Below are positions 41,358 to 50,163 of a stretch of DNA of 50,163 bases, one piece after another. Within the stretch, counting starts at the first letter, position 1; every line of letters begins with the position of its first letter. The notes under the pieces are model-generated. The model was not told where the DNA came from and searched no databases. It saw only the letters and a list, made by a program, of their open reading frames with translations. This stretch comes from Bacillus sp. NTK034 (GTDB lineage Bacteria; Bacillota; Bacilli; Bacillales; Cytobacillaceae), in assembly GCF_017303275.1 (NCBI RefSeq), contig NZ_JAFKOJ010000019.1, forward strand, positions 1-50,163, given 5' to 3'. Position numbers and translations under genes: made by a program.

Positions 41358-42218
41358 ATGGAAAAATTAATTATTACCGTAGCCCCAACAGGAGCACAAA
41401 CCACTCGGGAACATACGCCTTATGTGCCATTATCGCCAAAAGAGATTGCGGATTCTGTATATGAGTCATGGAAAGAGGGGGCGGCTATTGCCCATATTCA
41501 TGTAAGGGATCATCGGGGAGAAAATACACTTAACCTGGATACGTATAAAGAAGTCATCGACCGGGTCCAGGATAAATGCGATATTATTTTAAATTTAACA
41601 ACTGCAGGGGGAATCGGAAATCGTGATGAAGATCGATTAAGAGTGTGTGAATTAAACCCTGAAATGGCTACCTTTGATGCAGGGACCATGAACTTTGGCC
41701 CGGGTGTCTTTCACAATACGCCTGAGTTCCTTGAAAGATTGGCGGCTGTTACGAAAGAACGGCAAATCAAGCCGGAAATTGAGATTTTCGATGTTGGCAT
41801 GATTCACAATACGTTAAGGATTGCTAAAAAGGGATTGATTGACGATCCATTCCATTTTCAATTCGTACTGGGTGTGCATGGAGGTATGCCGGCAACTCCT
41901 AAAAACCTGATGTTTTTAATAGATAGCATTCCAGTAGGTTCTACATGGTCGGCAATTGGCGCAAGTAAGGATCAGTTAACCATCAATACGATGAGTATTC
42001 TATTAGGCGGGCACGTGCGGGTTGGAATGGAGGATAGCGTCTATTTTCGAAGAGGTGAATTAGCAGAAACGAATGCTCAATTCGTGAAACGAATAGCTAA
42101 CCTGGCCCAAACATTGGGAAGAGAGGTTGCCACTCCAGCTGAGGCCAGAAAAATCTTGGGGATAGATAAGCTGAATAGAGGCAGTCTGGTTACATCCCTG
42201 AAGGGTGTCCAAAACTAG
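41358..42218 (+). CDS. Beta-keto acid cleavage enzyme (BKACE, DUF849)
   Basis: 286 residues. Members condense a beta-keto acid with acetyl-CoA and release acetoacetate plus a new CoA ester, or the equivalent cleavage (3-keto-5-aminohexanoate cleavage enzyme, Kce, is the model). The zinc motif AHIHVRD has His46 and His48 at the same positions as in Kce, and GGHVRVGMED includes the likely third acidic ligand Glu225. The specific beta-keto acid is unknown. It is the first gene of the sigma-54 operon, with AAAGAGGGATCACACA as ribosome binding site. Neighbouring dehydrogenases could supply the beta-keto acid. Confidence 0.93.
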   Translation: MEKLIITVAPTGAQTTREHTPYVPLSPKEIADSVYESWKEGAAIAHIHVRDHRGENTLNLDTYKEVIDRVQDKCDIILNLTTAGGIGNRDEDRLRVCELNPEMATFDAGTMNFGPGVFHNTPEFLERLAAVTKERQIKPEIEIFDVGMIHNTLRIAKKGLIDDPFHFQFVLGVHGGMPATPKNLMFLIDSIPVGSTWSAIGASKDQLTINTMSILLGGHVRVGMEDSVYFRRGELAETNAQFVKRIANLAQTLGREVATPAEARKILGIDKLNRGSLVTSLKGVQN

Positions 42219-42247
42219 ATCAAGTGACAAGAATAGGGGGAATAAAG

Positions 42248-43312
42248 ATGAATATTGCGATTATGGGTGCAGGCTCTTTAGGGACAATCATTGGAGCACT
42301 AATGGCGGAAGGGGGAGAAAAAATAGATTTAATCGATATTAATGAAAGTCATGTAAATAGGCTGAATCAATCCGGTGCAAAGCTTTCAGGATTTATAAAT
42401 AAGACGGTTCCTGTCAATGCCTTGACACCAAATCAAATAAGCAGCACATATGATTTAGTATTTCTATTAACCAAGCAGGTATTTACCTATGAATCTCTCC
42501 ATCAATTGCTTCCTTATCTGCATAAAAACAGCATCGTCTGTACGCTCCAGAACGGAATCCCTGAAGAACATGTTGCATCCATTGTTGGGGCCAGCAGGAC
42601 GATTGGCGGGGCTGTTGGCTTTGGAGCGACATGGAAAGGCACGGGCGAGTCTGAACTCACCACCGAATGGGAGACTGTAAAGAAATATGCATTTGAGATA
42701 GGGGAAACGGACGGAAGAATCACGTCCCGCTTATCAGAAGTAAAAGCAGTATTGGAACATGTCGGCTATTGCAAGATCACGTCCAATATTAGCGGTATTA
42801 AATGGACAAAGTTATTAATGAACACAACCTTCAGCGGAATGTCTGCGGCACTGGGCTGTACGTTCGGCGAAGTTCTGTCAAATAAGGAAGCAATGACCAG
42901 TTTAGCTTATATTGCAGATGAAACCATTAAAGTGGCACATGCGCAAGGGATTCAATTAACCAATATGCAGGGAAAGGACATGGAATTCCTGGAACTGAAG
43001 GTAGGTCAAAAGGTTAGTGAAAAAATGGGCTTTTACCATGAGGTTTGGTCTCCTCACAGGAATCTTAAAGCGAGTATGCTGCAGGATTTAGTCCGTAAAG
43101 TAAAGACTGAGATTGACTTTATTAATGGCCATGTTTCAGAAAAAGGAAAAGCTTTTGGCATTCCAACTCCTTTTAACGATTTAGTCGTCGAGCTGGTATC
43201 GGAAGCGGAGAATAGGAAATCAGTTCCTCTTTTTTCTGAAAATTTACCCTTTTTCGAATCCTTGAATGTAGTAATGAAAAATAAACCAAGTGAACTTGTA
43301 AAGGAGAGATAA
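42248..43312 (+). CDS. Ketopantoate reductase family dehydrogenase
   Basis: About 354 residues. The NAD(P)-binding start MNIAIMGAGSLGTIIGALMA and KWTKLLMNTTFSGMSAALG (catalytic Lys region) match the 2-dehydropantoate 2-reductase (ApbA/PanE) family; PanE itself is somewhat shorter. In this operon it more likely oxidises or reduces the operon's substrate than makes pantothenate (inference). ATG 42248 gives the usual N-terminus; an in-frame GTG lies at 42224. Starts 29 bp after the BKACE stop. Confidence 0.85.
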   Translation: MNIAIMGAGSLGTIIGALMAEGGEKIDLIDINESHVNRLNQSGAKLSGFINKTVPVNALTPNQISSTYDLVFLLTKQVFTYESLHQLLPYLHKNSIVCTLQNGIPEEHVASIVGASRTIGGAVGFGATWKGTGESELTTEWETVKKYAFEIGETDGRITSRLSEVKAVLEHVGYCKITSNISGIKWTKLLMNTTFSGMSAALGCTFGEVLSNKEAMTSLAYIADETIKVAHAQGIQLTNMQGKDMEFLELKVGQKVSEKMGFYHEVWSPHRNLKASMLQDLVRKVKTEIDFINGHVSEKGKAFGIPTPFNDLVVELVSEAENRKSVPLFSENLPFFESLNVVMKNKPSELVKER

Positions 43313-43315
43313 TCC

Positions 43316-43444
43316 ATGGCTATAGCATTGTTGATTTGGGGTGCCACAATCGCTTTTTCACTGATCTGCGGTACGATTCTTTGTTATAAAGTCGAAAAAT
43401 CAAAAGTGAAACGCTGGGGATATTCCGGCAAATTATTTAAATAG
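43316..43444 (+). CDS. Small single-pass membrane peptide (symporter accessory type)
   Basis: A 42-residue peptide with one membrane segment (IALLIWGATIAFSLICGTIL) and a basic tail ending YSGKLFK. It has its own ribosome binding site (AAGGAGAGATAATCC) and lies directly before the sodium:solute symporter gene. Short peptides at this place upstream of such symporters are known as symporter small accessory proteins, as I recall; a role in assembly or stability of the symporter is likely but unproven. Confidence 0.8.
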   Translation: MAIALLIWGATIAFSLICGTILCYKVEKSKVKRWGYSGKLFK

Positions 43445-43458
43445 GGGGTGGTGACAGT

Positions 43459-45030
43459 ATGTGGTATATCGCTGTATTTGCATTTTATTTACTATTTATC
43501 GTGTGGACATGTCTGAAAAGCTTGAAGAATGTTGAATCCATGTCAGACTTTACAACCGGCGGACACCGAATGGGCTTATTTATTGGTGTTGGTACGTCTG
43601 TTGCAACATGGGTCAGTGTTGCCTCTGTCATGGGGGTTCCGGGTTATTTATATAGTTCGGGAGTGGCGGCCATCATAGGATGGGTTGCGGGATGGTTTTT
43701 TGGTACCGCTTTAATTCCGATTGTTGCATATAAAGTCAGAAGACCTGAATCGCCGGCAAAAACTTTCCCTGAATTTATTCATCTCCGGTATGAACCATTA
43801 AAAAAGAATAGCCAATTGCGGACGCTGGTTGCGGCACTTATGCTTGTTGGATATTTTGTTTTTACGCATCTGCAGGTAGTCGGGTTTGGAATTGTTTTTT
43901 CAACTATTACAGGCATGAAATACGAAATAGCCATTTTTGCTTTTCTTGTTTTCCTTCTTTTTACAAGTATAGGAGGCTTCTGGTCCGTTGCTGTCACAGA
44001 TACCGTGAACACCATTTTAATCATTTTGGGTGTGGTTTTAGGGGCTGTCGCTGTATTGTTTGCAGCAGGGGGATTCTCCAATATTTATGATACTCTGGCG
44101 GCTGCAACTGCCCCAACTGTTGTGGGAGGCGAAAGTCTATCAAAGGGTGTTTTATTGTCTCCAGTCGGAACCTTTGGCTTGGGTGCCCTTTTTTCTATTT
44201 TCATTTCCAATTCACTAGGGGCAGCCGTCTCCCCTCACTGGGTAGCAAGAATGCTGGCGCCTAAAAGCATTAAAGTAGCCATCATGCAGATGATGATCTC
44301 AGTCGTTTTGCTAATCGCCATTTTCGTTCCGTTAATCATTATTGGACTTGGTGCGAAAACATTGATTCCCAGCCTGCCGGCAGGCCAAACCACGGATTAT
44401 ATTATGCCGCTGGTGATCACGGAATATGCGCATCCTTTAGTGGGAGCACTAACTTTAGTCGCTTTATGTGCGGCAGCCGTATCGACTGCCAATTCCATGC
44501 TGCTGCATTGCGGGACATCGCTTTACTATGATATTTACAAAAATATATTCACATCGAAAACAACGGAGGAGAATTCAAAAAAGCATTTAAGATATACCGT
44601 TCTGGCACTTGGTGTTTTAGCGGTACTGAGCGCGATTAAACCGCCCGTGCTGCTGGCAATGGGATTCACGTATGTGTACGGAGGATTTGGCGCAGCTTTC
44701 TTCTTTGTCGTCTATTTAGGATTATATTGGAAGCGCATGAACAGTGCAGGTGCATATGCCAACATCATTGTTGGTACCCTGGTATATATCATTGCGAAGG
44801 TATTGGGAGCAACTAATCCATTTATCATTGCTCTGGCGGCCGCATTTGTAAGCGTTTTAATTGCGGTTAAAATTGGCAAGAAAGCACCGCTTGAAGCGTA
44901 TGAACCCTATTTTGAAAGCGAAATAAGCAGCTCGACCAAAAAGGCTATCTCGGCCATTCAGGATGATTATGCTCCGGAAGAAAATGACCAAAAGGCGGTT
45001 TCCGGGTCGAAAGAGGCAGTTGAGGGATAA
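43459..45030 (+). CDS. Sodium:solute symporter family transporter
   Basis: 523 residues of the sodium:solute symporter (SSS) family, with about 13 membrane helices, starting MWYIAVFAFYLLFIVWTC. The segment FTTGGHRMGLFIGVGTSVAT is the typical first loop/TM of the family, and GALTLVALCAAAVSTANSML is the conserved helix with sodium-site residues. It imports a charged organic solute with Na+. The operon suggests a hydroxy- or keto-acid or an amino-acid derivative. It starts 14 bp after the small peptide, with AGGGGGTGGTGACAGT as ribosome binding site. Confidence 0.93.
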   Translation: MWYIAVFAFYLLFIVWTCLKSLKNVESMSDFTTGGHRMGLFIGVGTSVATWVSVASVMGVPGYLYSSGVAAIIGWVAGWFFGTALIPIVAYKVRRPESPAKTFPEFIHLRYEPLKKNSQLRTLVAALMLVGYFVFTHLQVVGFGIVFSTITGMKYEIAIFAFLVFLLFTSIGGFWSVAVTDTVNTILIILGVVLGAVAVLFAAGGFSNIYDTLAAATAPTVVGGESLSKGVLLSPVGTFGLGALFSIFISNSLGAAVSPHWVARMLAPKSIKVAIMQMMISVVLLIAIFVPLIIIGLGAKTLIPSLPAGQTTDYIMPLVITEYAHPLVGALTLVALCAAAVSTANSMLLHCGTSLYYDIYKNIFTSKTTEENSKKHLRYTVLALGVLAVLSAIKPPVLLAMGFTYVYGGFGAAFFFVVYLGLYWKRMNSAGAYANIIVGTLVYIIAKVLGATNPFIIALAAAFVSVLIAVKIGKKAPLEAYEPYFESEISSSTKKAISAIQDDYAPEENDQKAVSGSKEAVEG

Positions 45031-45068
45031 ATAGGAGATTGAGAGATTTTAATGAAAGGAACATAAAA

Positions 45069-45809
45069 ATGAAATTATTAGGGAAGGTTGCTGTCATTAC
45101 CGGTGCAGGGCAAGGCATCGGTGAAGCCACAGCTAAGAAATTTGCAGAAGAAGGAGCAAAATTAGTCTTAGCTGATTTAAATGAGCAGAATCTGATGAAC
45201 AGGGCAGAGGAAGTTAGAAAAGCCGATGGAGAAGCCATCTATGTTGTATGCAATGTGGCGAATCGGAATGAAGTCAGTCGGTTATTTGAAGAAACGTTAG
45301 TTCAGTACGGACGTGTAGATATTGTCATAAACAATGCCGGTATTGTTCAAGATGCACAGCTGACAAATATGACAGAGGCCCAGTGGGATCATGTCATCGA
45401 TGTAAACCTAAAGGGTGTTTTCAATGTCGGCCAGTATGCGGCAAAAATAATGAAAGATCAGGGGGAAGGAGTCATTCTTAATGCCTCTTCGGTTGTGGGA
45501 ATATACGGCAACTTTGGCCAGTCCAATTATGCTGCAGCTAAATGGGGAGTAAACGGAATGACTAAAACGTGGGCGAAGGAATTGGGGAAATCCGGAATTC
45601 GAGTCAATGCCATTGCCCCCGGATTTATTGAGACGGACATGACCAATGTTCTGCCTGATAAGGTAAAAGACATCATGAAAGCAAAATCACCCTTGAATCA
45701 AATGGGCAGACCGGAAGACATAGCAAACGGCTATGCCTTCCTGGCCTCAGAAGAAGCGCGTTTTATTACTGGAGCGATTTTGAGTATAGATGGGGGACTT
45801 GTTATCTGA
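45069..45809 (+). CDS. Short-chain dehydrogenase/reductase (FabG-like)
   Basis: A 246-residue classical SDR: cofactor loop TGAGQGIGEA, NNAG in VDIVINNAGIV, catalytic Ser in NASSVVGIYG and the Tyr-x-x-x-Lys motif YAAAK. FabG-like enzymes reduce 3-oxoacyl thioesters or, in catabolic operons, oxidise 3-hydroxy acids; here it could make the beta-keto acid cleaved by the BKACE enzyme (inference). ATG 45069 follows GAAAGGAACATAAAA. Last gene of the operon, followed by a strong terminator. Confidence 0.92.
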   Translation: MKLLGKVAVITGAGQGIGEATAKKFAEEGAKLVLADLNEQNLMNRAEEVRKADGEAIYVVCNVANRNEVSRLFEETLVQYGRVDIVINNAGIVQDAQLTNMTEAQWDHVIDVNLKGVFNVGQYAAKIMKDQGEGVILNASSVVGIYGNFGQSNYAAAKWGVNGMTKTWAKELGKSGIRVNAIAPGFIETDMTNVLPDKVKDIMKAKSPLNQMGRPEDIANGYAFLASEEARFITGAILSIDGGLVI

Positions 45810-45915
45810 TTTAGTGACTGACACTACCCGAAAAATCTTGTTTCACAAAAGTTTTATGAGGATAGTTCTGAAATGGGTAAGCCATTGTTTTATTTAGAAA
45901 GAAGCAAGAATCAAT

Positions 45916-45963
45916 AGAGGTATAGTCAGGCAGAGGTGATGTCTGGTTATGCCTCTTTTTTCT
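45916..45963 (+). terminator. Operon terminator
   Basis: AGAGGTATAGTCAGGCA pairs with TGTCTGGTTATGCCTCT across a short loop (a few wobbles) and is followed by TTTTTTCTTT. It closes the sigma-54 operon. The rest of the 390-bp gap before the next gene holds only a promoter and a GGGACAG...CTGTCCC inverted repeat around 45970-46015. Confidence 0.85.
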
Positions 45964-46134
45964 TTGTTTAGGGACAGGATCCTTTATTAGGACAAAGAAC
46001 CTGTCTATCTGTCCCGATAAATCTCATATTCTGTTAAAATATGAAATTTTTCAGCAGCATTTTTCGCGAAAAATAGTTCTTTTTTACCGTGAGAATAGGT
46101 GTTAATCAGGTCTTTTGATTCTTATATGAAAAAT

Positions 46135-46163
46135 TTGGATTTGATACCTTTATAGTGTATTAA
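46135..46163 (+). promoter_or_regulatory. Sigma-A promoter of the large protease gene
   Basis: TTGGAT (46135-46140), 17 bp, TATTAA (46158-46163), about 35 bp before the ATG at 46198. Confidence 0.6.
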
Positions 46164-46197
46164 AAAAATTCTGAATAATATAACTAGGAGGTAGGGG

Positions 46198-49100
46198 ATG
46201 AGGATTAAAAGATCAGCATTGGCCTTATTAATGTTCATGCTAATGTTCTCCAGTTCGGTGTCAGGGGCCGCTTTACCCGAAAAATCACCGAGCACCAAGG
46301 GAGAAGAAAACCGCAGGACCATCCAGGAAATAAAGAAAAGTGAATTGGACAAGCAGTACAATAAAACAGATATAGTCAGGGTCATAGTCGAGATGAAGAC
46401 AGAGCCATCTGTCCTTTATGCCCAAAAGCAAAACAAGAAGTACAAAGAACTTCCAGATGCAACGAAGCAGAAGCTGAAAAATGAAAAGCTGTCTGAACAG
46501 CAGAAGGTAAAGGATCGTGCTAAAAAGAATAAAGTAAAGATGATAGAACGCGAAAGTTTTACTACGATAGTAAATGGCTTCAGTGCTGAGATGATGTATG
46601 GAGACATTGAGCTTGTAAAAGAAATGCCGGAAGTGGCAGAAGTACAAGTGGTCAATGAGTACGAAAAGCCGCAGGAAAAGCCGGATATGCTTTACAGCAA
46701 AGAACTCGTACAAGCTCAGGAAGCTTGGCGTGATTATGGCTTTAAAGGTGAAGGAATGGTAGTCGGTGTCATCGATACCGGCATGGATCCTTCTCACCGC
46801 GACATGGTTCTGGCAGGAGAAACGGAAAAGGAATTAACGAAGGCTGAAATCTCGAAATTTAAGAAAGATAATGGTGTTCTTGGAAAATATTATTCTGAAA
46901 AAGTGCCATATGGATACAACTATATGGATGAAAATGACACGATCCGCGATATCGGCCCGGATGCATCCATGCATGGAATGCACGTTGCCGGAACTGTCGG
47001 AGCGAATGGCGATGAGGAAAACGGCGGCATTAAAGGGGTAGCACCTGAAGCCCAGATCCTTGCGCTTAAAGTATTCGGAAATGATCCGAATATGCCTTCT
47101 ACATACAGTGATATTTATGTTAAGGCGATTGATGATGCGATTGTACTTGGTGCAGACGTTCTGAACATGAGTCTTGGTTCTACAGCAGGGTTCGTCAGCC
47201 CTGAATCAGCTGAGCAAAAAGCGATTGCAAGAGCTGTGGAAAATGGTATTTTAATGTCTATTTCTGCAGGGAACTCTGCTCACTTTGGAAATGGATTTGC
47301 AAATCCAAGCAGTGAAAACCCGGATATCGGCGTTTCCGGATCCCCTGGGGTATCCTATGATTCTCTGCAGGTAGCATCTATTGAAAATACCTTCATGGAT
47401 CTGGATGCAGTGAACTACCAATTCGGTGAAGAGTCCGGAAAAGCTGCGTTTTTATCAGCTGGAAATGTTCACCCGAACGATGTTGAGACGAAAACATTTG
47501 AAGTGGCATACGGTGGACTGGGCAAGCCTGAAGAGCTGTCCAGTGTTGCAGGAAAATACGCTTTAATTCAGCGTGGGGAATTGGCATTCGTTGATAAAGC
47601 GATTAATGCCCAGAAAGCTGGAGCCCTTGGGGTCATTATTTACAATAATGCAGACGGATATGTCAACATGGCGAGCGATCCGTCCATTACCATCCCGCAG
47701 CTGTTCATGCTGAAGACAGACGGAGACAAGCTGGCAGCAGCGATTCAGGATGGGCAGACAGTCACTCTTTCATTTAACGGGGAAAAAACAAAATCAGCAA
47801 ACCCTGAAGCAGGCAAAATGAGCGCCTTCACTTCTTGGGGATTAACGCCTAACCTGGACTTCAAGCCTGAAATTACAGCTCCGGGCGGACAAATTTACTC
47901 TACTCTTGAGAATAACCAGTACGGTATGATGAGCGGTACCTCCATGGCAGCTCCTCATGTTTCCGGTGGTGCGGCACTTGTTCTTGAGCGTGTTGATACA
48001 GAGTTTGGCGTAACCGGCTTTGACCGAGTCAACGTTGCAAAGAACCTGATGATGAACACAGCGGCGCCGGTCATTGATAAAGGAACCGTAAACAGTGCAT
48101 TTAATTGGAATATCCCTTATTCTCCACGCCGCCAGGGTTCCGGCATCATGCAGCTTCATTCGGCATTATCTTCTCCTGTTATCGTAACGGAGGCTTCAAC
48201 GAATGAAGGGAAAGTGGCTTTAAAAGAAGTGGGCAATACCTTTGAATTCACGTTAAAAGCTCAAAACTTCAGTGATGAAGATGTGGCATATGATGTGGCA
48301 GCGAATCTGCAGACTGATTTTGCAGCCTATGGAGAGATGGGCTGGGCAGCGGATGAGCTTGAAGCCCAGAAGATTTTAGATGCTTCTGTAAAAGTGGATG
48401 GCCAGGATTCAGCAGAGGTAACCGTTCCTGCGAATGGCTCTGTTAGCTTTAAAGTAAGTGTGGATGTCAGCAATGCAAAAGTGGTAGAACCTTCGATAAC
48501 AGGAGATTGGGAAACTCCTCTGGACATCAACGAGGTATTTCCGAATGGTTACTTTGTTGAAGGGTATGTTACTTTGAAAGATTCAACTGACGTGAACCCG
48601 CAATTAACGGTTCCTTACGTTGGCTTTAAGGGTGATTGGGATAAAGCTCCGATCCTTGACGGCATGAAGTATGATGACAATTCATTCTACGGAATGGCAG
48701 GAGCTGTTTCTGAAACAGCCGAGGGCTATTCTTACTTGGGATATGATCCGGTAAATGACGCATTCAGCGGAGACGCAATCGCCATTTCTCCGAACGGAGA
48801 CAAAGTTCAGGATCAATTGATCCCGGTTCTTTCATTCCTGCGAAATGCTAAACAAGCAGAATTCGCGATTACGGATGAGGATGGAAAAACACTAAGAAAG
48901 CTGCGAACGGAAAACAGCCTTCGCAAACATTATTACGATGGAGGACTTGGTCCGAATTATACACTTAACCCGAATTGGGGCTGGGATGGTAAAATCAGCA
49001 ATCAGCTTGCACAGGATGGACAGTACTATTTTGAGATTAAATCTGTTATCGACTATGCAGGCGCTGAATGGCAGTCCGTGAAAATCCCTGTAAAAGTGGA

Positions 49101-50028
49101 CACGGCTGCGCCAAGCGTTCAGGCTGAGCTTATCGAAGGAAACACAGCATTAAAGCTGGAAGCTGCTGATAACCCTGACGGCTCCGGCATTTCGTATATC
49201 GATATTTTCGTAGATGAAGAGTCTATTCTGGAAGAAGCGCTAAGCGGAGATACTGATGAATTTACACTTCCGGAAGAATTGGAAGCTGGCACAAATGTTA
49301 AGGTTGTAGCCTATGACTTTGCCGGAAACTCTTCCGAAGCAACTGTGGAAGTGGGCGAAGTGAGCAATGACAAGACCGTTCCATACGTGTACCTCGTAGA
49401 GCCTGAGGCGCTTGAAGTATACAACACAAATGAACTGAATGTCAGCGGCACGATTAAAGAAGAGTCTGGCATGAAGGAATTCACCATTGCCGGAACTCCT
49501 ATTGAGACAACTTACAACGAAGCAAAAGGCGAATATGAATTTGAAACAACGATGACGTTTGAAGATGGCGTTCACAGCCTGGAAGTGAAGGCAGTGGACA
49601 CTGCGAATAATGCGATTTCCTTCAAACGCACGATCCTAGTCGATGCGACAGGACCAACTGTCGAAATCGATGGTCTGCCTTCAAGCAAATACATTAAACA
49701 TAACAAGAAAGACCCTGTCATCAACATCACAGTGACAGATAACTTTGACCAGCTTCGCTTCTCTCAGGACGGCAGCGAGCTATTCTACCAGGAATTCCAG
49801 GAGCCTTATGCAATGAGAGGCATCGAAAAAGAGTTCAAAAAGATTAAACTCTCATTGAAAGAAGGCTTAAACGTCTTCACATTCGAAGCAGAGGATCTGG
49901 CCGGCAATAAAACGACCAAAACAGTCGAGCTTTATAAGCTGAAGAAAGGCGAGCAGCCACCGCAGAATCACGAAACCCCTGATGGCCCGGCAAAGCCTGG
50001 AAAAGGGAATGGGAAGCAAGATAAATAA
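46198..50028 (+). CDS. Large secreted Vpr/lactocepin-like subtilase with PA domain
   Basis: 1276 residues. A signal peptide (about 1-25) and an I9-type propeptide (about 60-155) precede the S8 catalytic domain with Asp193 (VIDTGMDPSH), His259 (MHGMHVAG) and Ser582 (MSGTSMAAPH). A protease-associated (PA) domain lies inside the catalytic domain at about 410-540, as in Vpr and lactocepins. The C-terminal 680 residues hold Fn3-like and Ig-like beta domains (repeated DTAAPSV and DATGPTV segments) and a basic tail. It is larger than Vpr (806). No SLH or LPXTG anchor is seen. It should be an extracellular protease for nutrition. Own promoter at 46135. Confidence 0.92.
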   Translation: MRIKRSALALLMFMLMFSSSVSGAALPEKSPSTKGEENRRTIQEIKKSELDKQYNKTDIVRVIVEMKTEPSVLYAQKQNKKYKELPDATKQKLKNEKLSEQQKVKDRAKKNKVKMIERESFTTIVNGFSAEMMYGDIELVKEMPEVAEVQVVNEYEKPQEKPDMLYSKELVQAQEAWRDYGFKGEGMVVGVIDTGMDPSHRDMVLAGETEKELTKAEISKFKKDNGVLGKYYSEKVPYGYNYMDENDTIRDIGPDASMHGMHVAGTVGANGDEENGGIKGVAPEAQILALKVFGNDPNMPSTYSDIYVKAIDDAIVLGADVLNMSLGSTAGFVSPESAEQKAIARAVENGILMSISAGNSAHFGNGFANPSSENPDIGVSGSPGVSYDSLQVASIENTFMDLDAVNYQFGEESGKAAFLSAGNVHPNDVETKTFEVAYGGLGKPEELSSVAGKYALIQRGELAFVDKAINAQKAGALGVIIYNNADGYVNMASDPSITIPQLFMLKTDGDKLAAAIQDGQTVTLSFNGEKTKSANPEAGKMSAFTSWGLTPNLDFKPEITAPGGQIYSTLENNQYGMMSGTSMAAPHVSGGAALVLERVDTEFGVTGFDRVNVAKNLMMNTAAPVIDKGTVNSAFNWNIPYSPRRQGSGIMQLHSALSSPVIVTEASTNEGKVALKEVGNTFEFTLKAQNFSDEDVAYDVAANLQTDFAAYGEMGWAADELEAQKILDASVKVDGQDSAEVTVPANGSVSFKVSVDVSNAKVVEPSITGDWETPLDINEVFPNGYFVEGYVTLKDSTDVNPQLTVPYVGFKGDWDKAPILDGMKYDDNSFYGMAGAVSETAEGYSYLGYDPVNDAFSGDAIAISPNGDKVQDQLIPVLSFLRNAKQAEFAITDEDGKTLRKLRTENSLRKHYYDGGLGPNYTLNPNWGWDGKISNQLAQDGQYYFEIKSVIDYAGAEWQSVKIPVKVDTAAPSVQAELIEGNTALKLEAADNPDGSGISYIDIFVDEESILEEALSGDTDEFTLPEELEAGTNVKVVAYDFAGNSSEATVEVGEVSNDKTVPYVYLVEPEALEVYNTNELNVSGTIKEESGMKEFTIAGTPIETTYNEAKGEYEFETTMTFEDGVHSLEVKAVDTANNAISFKRTILVDATGPTVEIDGLPSSKYIKHNKKDPVINITVTDNFDQLRFSQDGSELFYQEFQEPYAMRGIEKEFKKIKLSLKEGLNVFTFEAEDLAGNKTTKTVELYKLKKGEQPPQNHETPDGPAKPGKGNGKQDK

Positions 50029-50043
50029 ATAGGTTTGGAGAGA

Positions 50044-50079
50044 CTCGGATTCCTTTTGAGAGGAACCGGGTTTCTTTTT
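50044..50079 (+). terminator. Terminator after the large protease gene
   Basis: CTCGGATTCCT pairs with AGGAACCGGG with one bulge, followed by TTTCTTTTTG. Nothing further is seen to the end of the window. Confidence 0.7.
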
Positions 50080-50163
50080 GGGGAGTGGTTTGCTGATTTA
50101 TATCCAAACAAAGATTTTCTTGAGAATGTTGCAATAACTTCTGAGAAAATCCCGAAAGCAGGA

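Noticed and set aside
45970..46015. GGGACAG...CTGTCCC inverted repeat before the large protease gene as an array element.
   Set aside because: It lacks the left box, the hairpin with Ts and the arm sequences; the resemblance is only the short GGGACAG.

Overview
The window looks like a chromosome segment of a Gram-positive, spore-forming Bacillaceae bacterium (Cytobacillus/Mesobacillus/Bacillus-like; the genus is an inference). The signs are AAGGAGG-type ribosome binding sites, frequent TTG and GTG starts, a Ger(x)C germination lipoprotein, DinB/YfiT-like proteins, S-layer-homology anchored subtilases and many U-rich intrinsic terminators.

Region 1 (about 0.2-10.9 kb and 18.5-25.2 kb) is the unusual part. 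It is an AT-rich array of single accessory genes: DinB-like proteins, GNAT acetyltransferases, HAD phosphatases, an aminoglycoside-phosphotransferase-like kinase, YwqG/DUF1963, DUF402, DUF1772, DUF6980, a methyltransferase, an NAD(P)-binding oxidoreductase, a P-loop kinase and small membrane proteins. After nearly every gene comes one copy of a related 70-100 bp element. It has a left box (CTAACGGGTGC), a terminator-like hairpin (AGCTGCC...GGCGGCT followed by Ts) and a right palindrome (arms TTCAACAAAC and GTTTGTTGAA around GGGGCAG). I count about 25 copies, all in + orientation except one, even where the gene points the other way. The layout resembles a gene-cassette array, but no recombinase is visible here. 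Several cassette genes are broken: an aspartate racemase (internal deletion), a histidine phosphatase (in-frame stop), a small hypothetical (frameshift), and peptidase E together with its upstream neighbour (a roughly 220-bp inversion carrying the only reversed element).

Region 2 (11.4-18.5 kb) interrupts the array. It holds a two-component system (membrane sensor kinase and NarL-type regulator) followed by two duplicated secreted subtilases, the second carrying three SLH-like cell-wall anchoring repeats. Both protease genes share a TACTTTAGTA motif about 120 bp upstream of the start.

Region 3 (26-39.4 kb) is ordinary chromosome: an MscS channel, a cupredoxin, a PQQ-type sugar dehydrogenase, a D-2-hydroxyacid dehydrogenase, an orphan Ger(x)C protein, another DinB protein, two PNPOx-like proteins, an NAD(P)-binding protein, a membrane-anchored diguanylate cyclase overlapping a metallo-beta-lactamase-fold hydrolase gene, and small membrane proteins.

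Region 4 (39.6-45.8 kb) is a catabolic unit. A PAS-AAA+ sigma-54 activator is followed by two TGATGA-type palindromes, a near-perfect -24/-12 promoter and five genes: beta-keto acid cleavage enzyme (BKACE), ketopantoate-reductase-like dehydrogenase, a 42-residue membrane peptide, a sodium:solute symporter and a short-chain dehydrogenase. Together they suggest sigma-54-controlled uptake and breakdown of a beta-hydroxy or beta-keto acid. The window ends with a 1276-residue secreted Vpr/lactocepin-like subtilase (46.2-50.0 kb).
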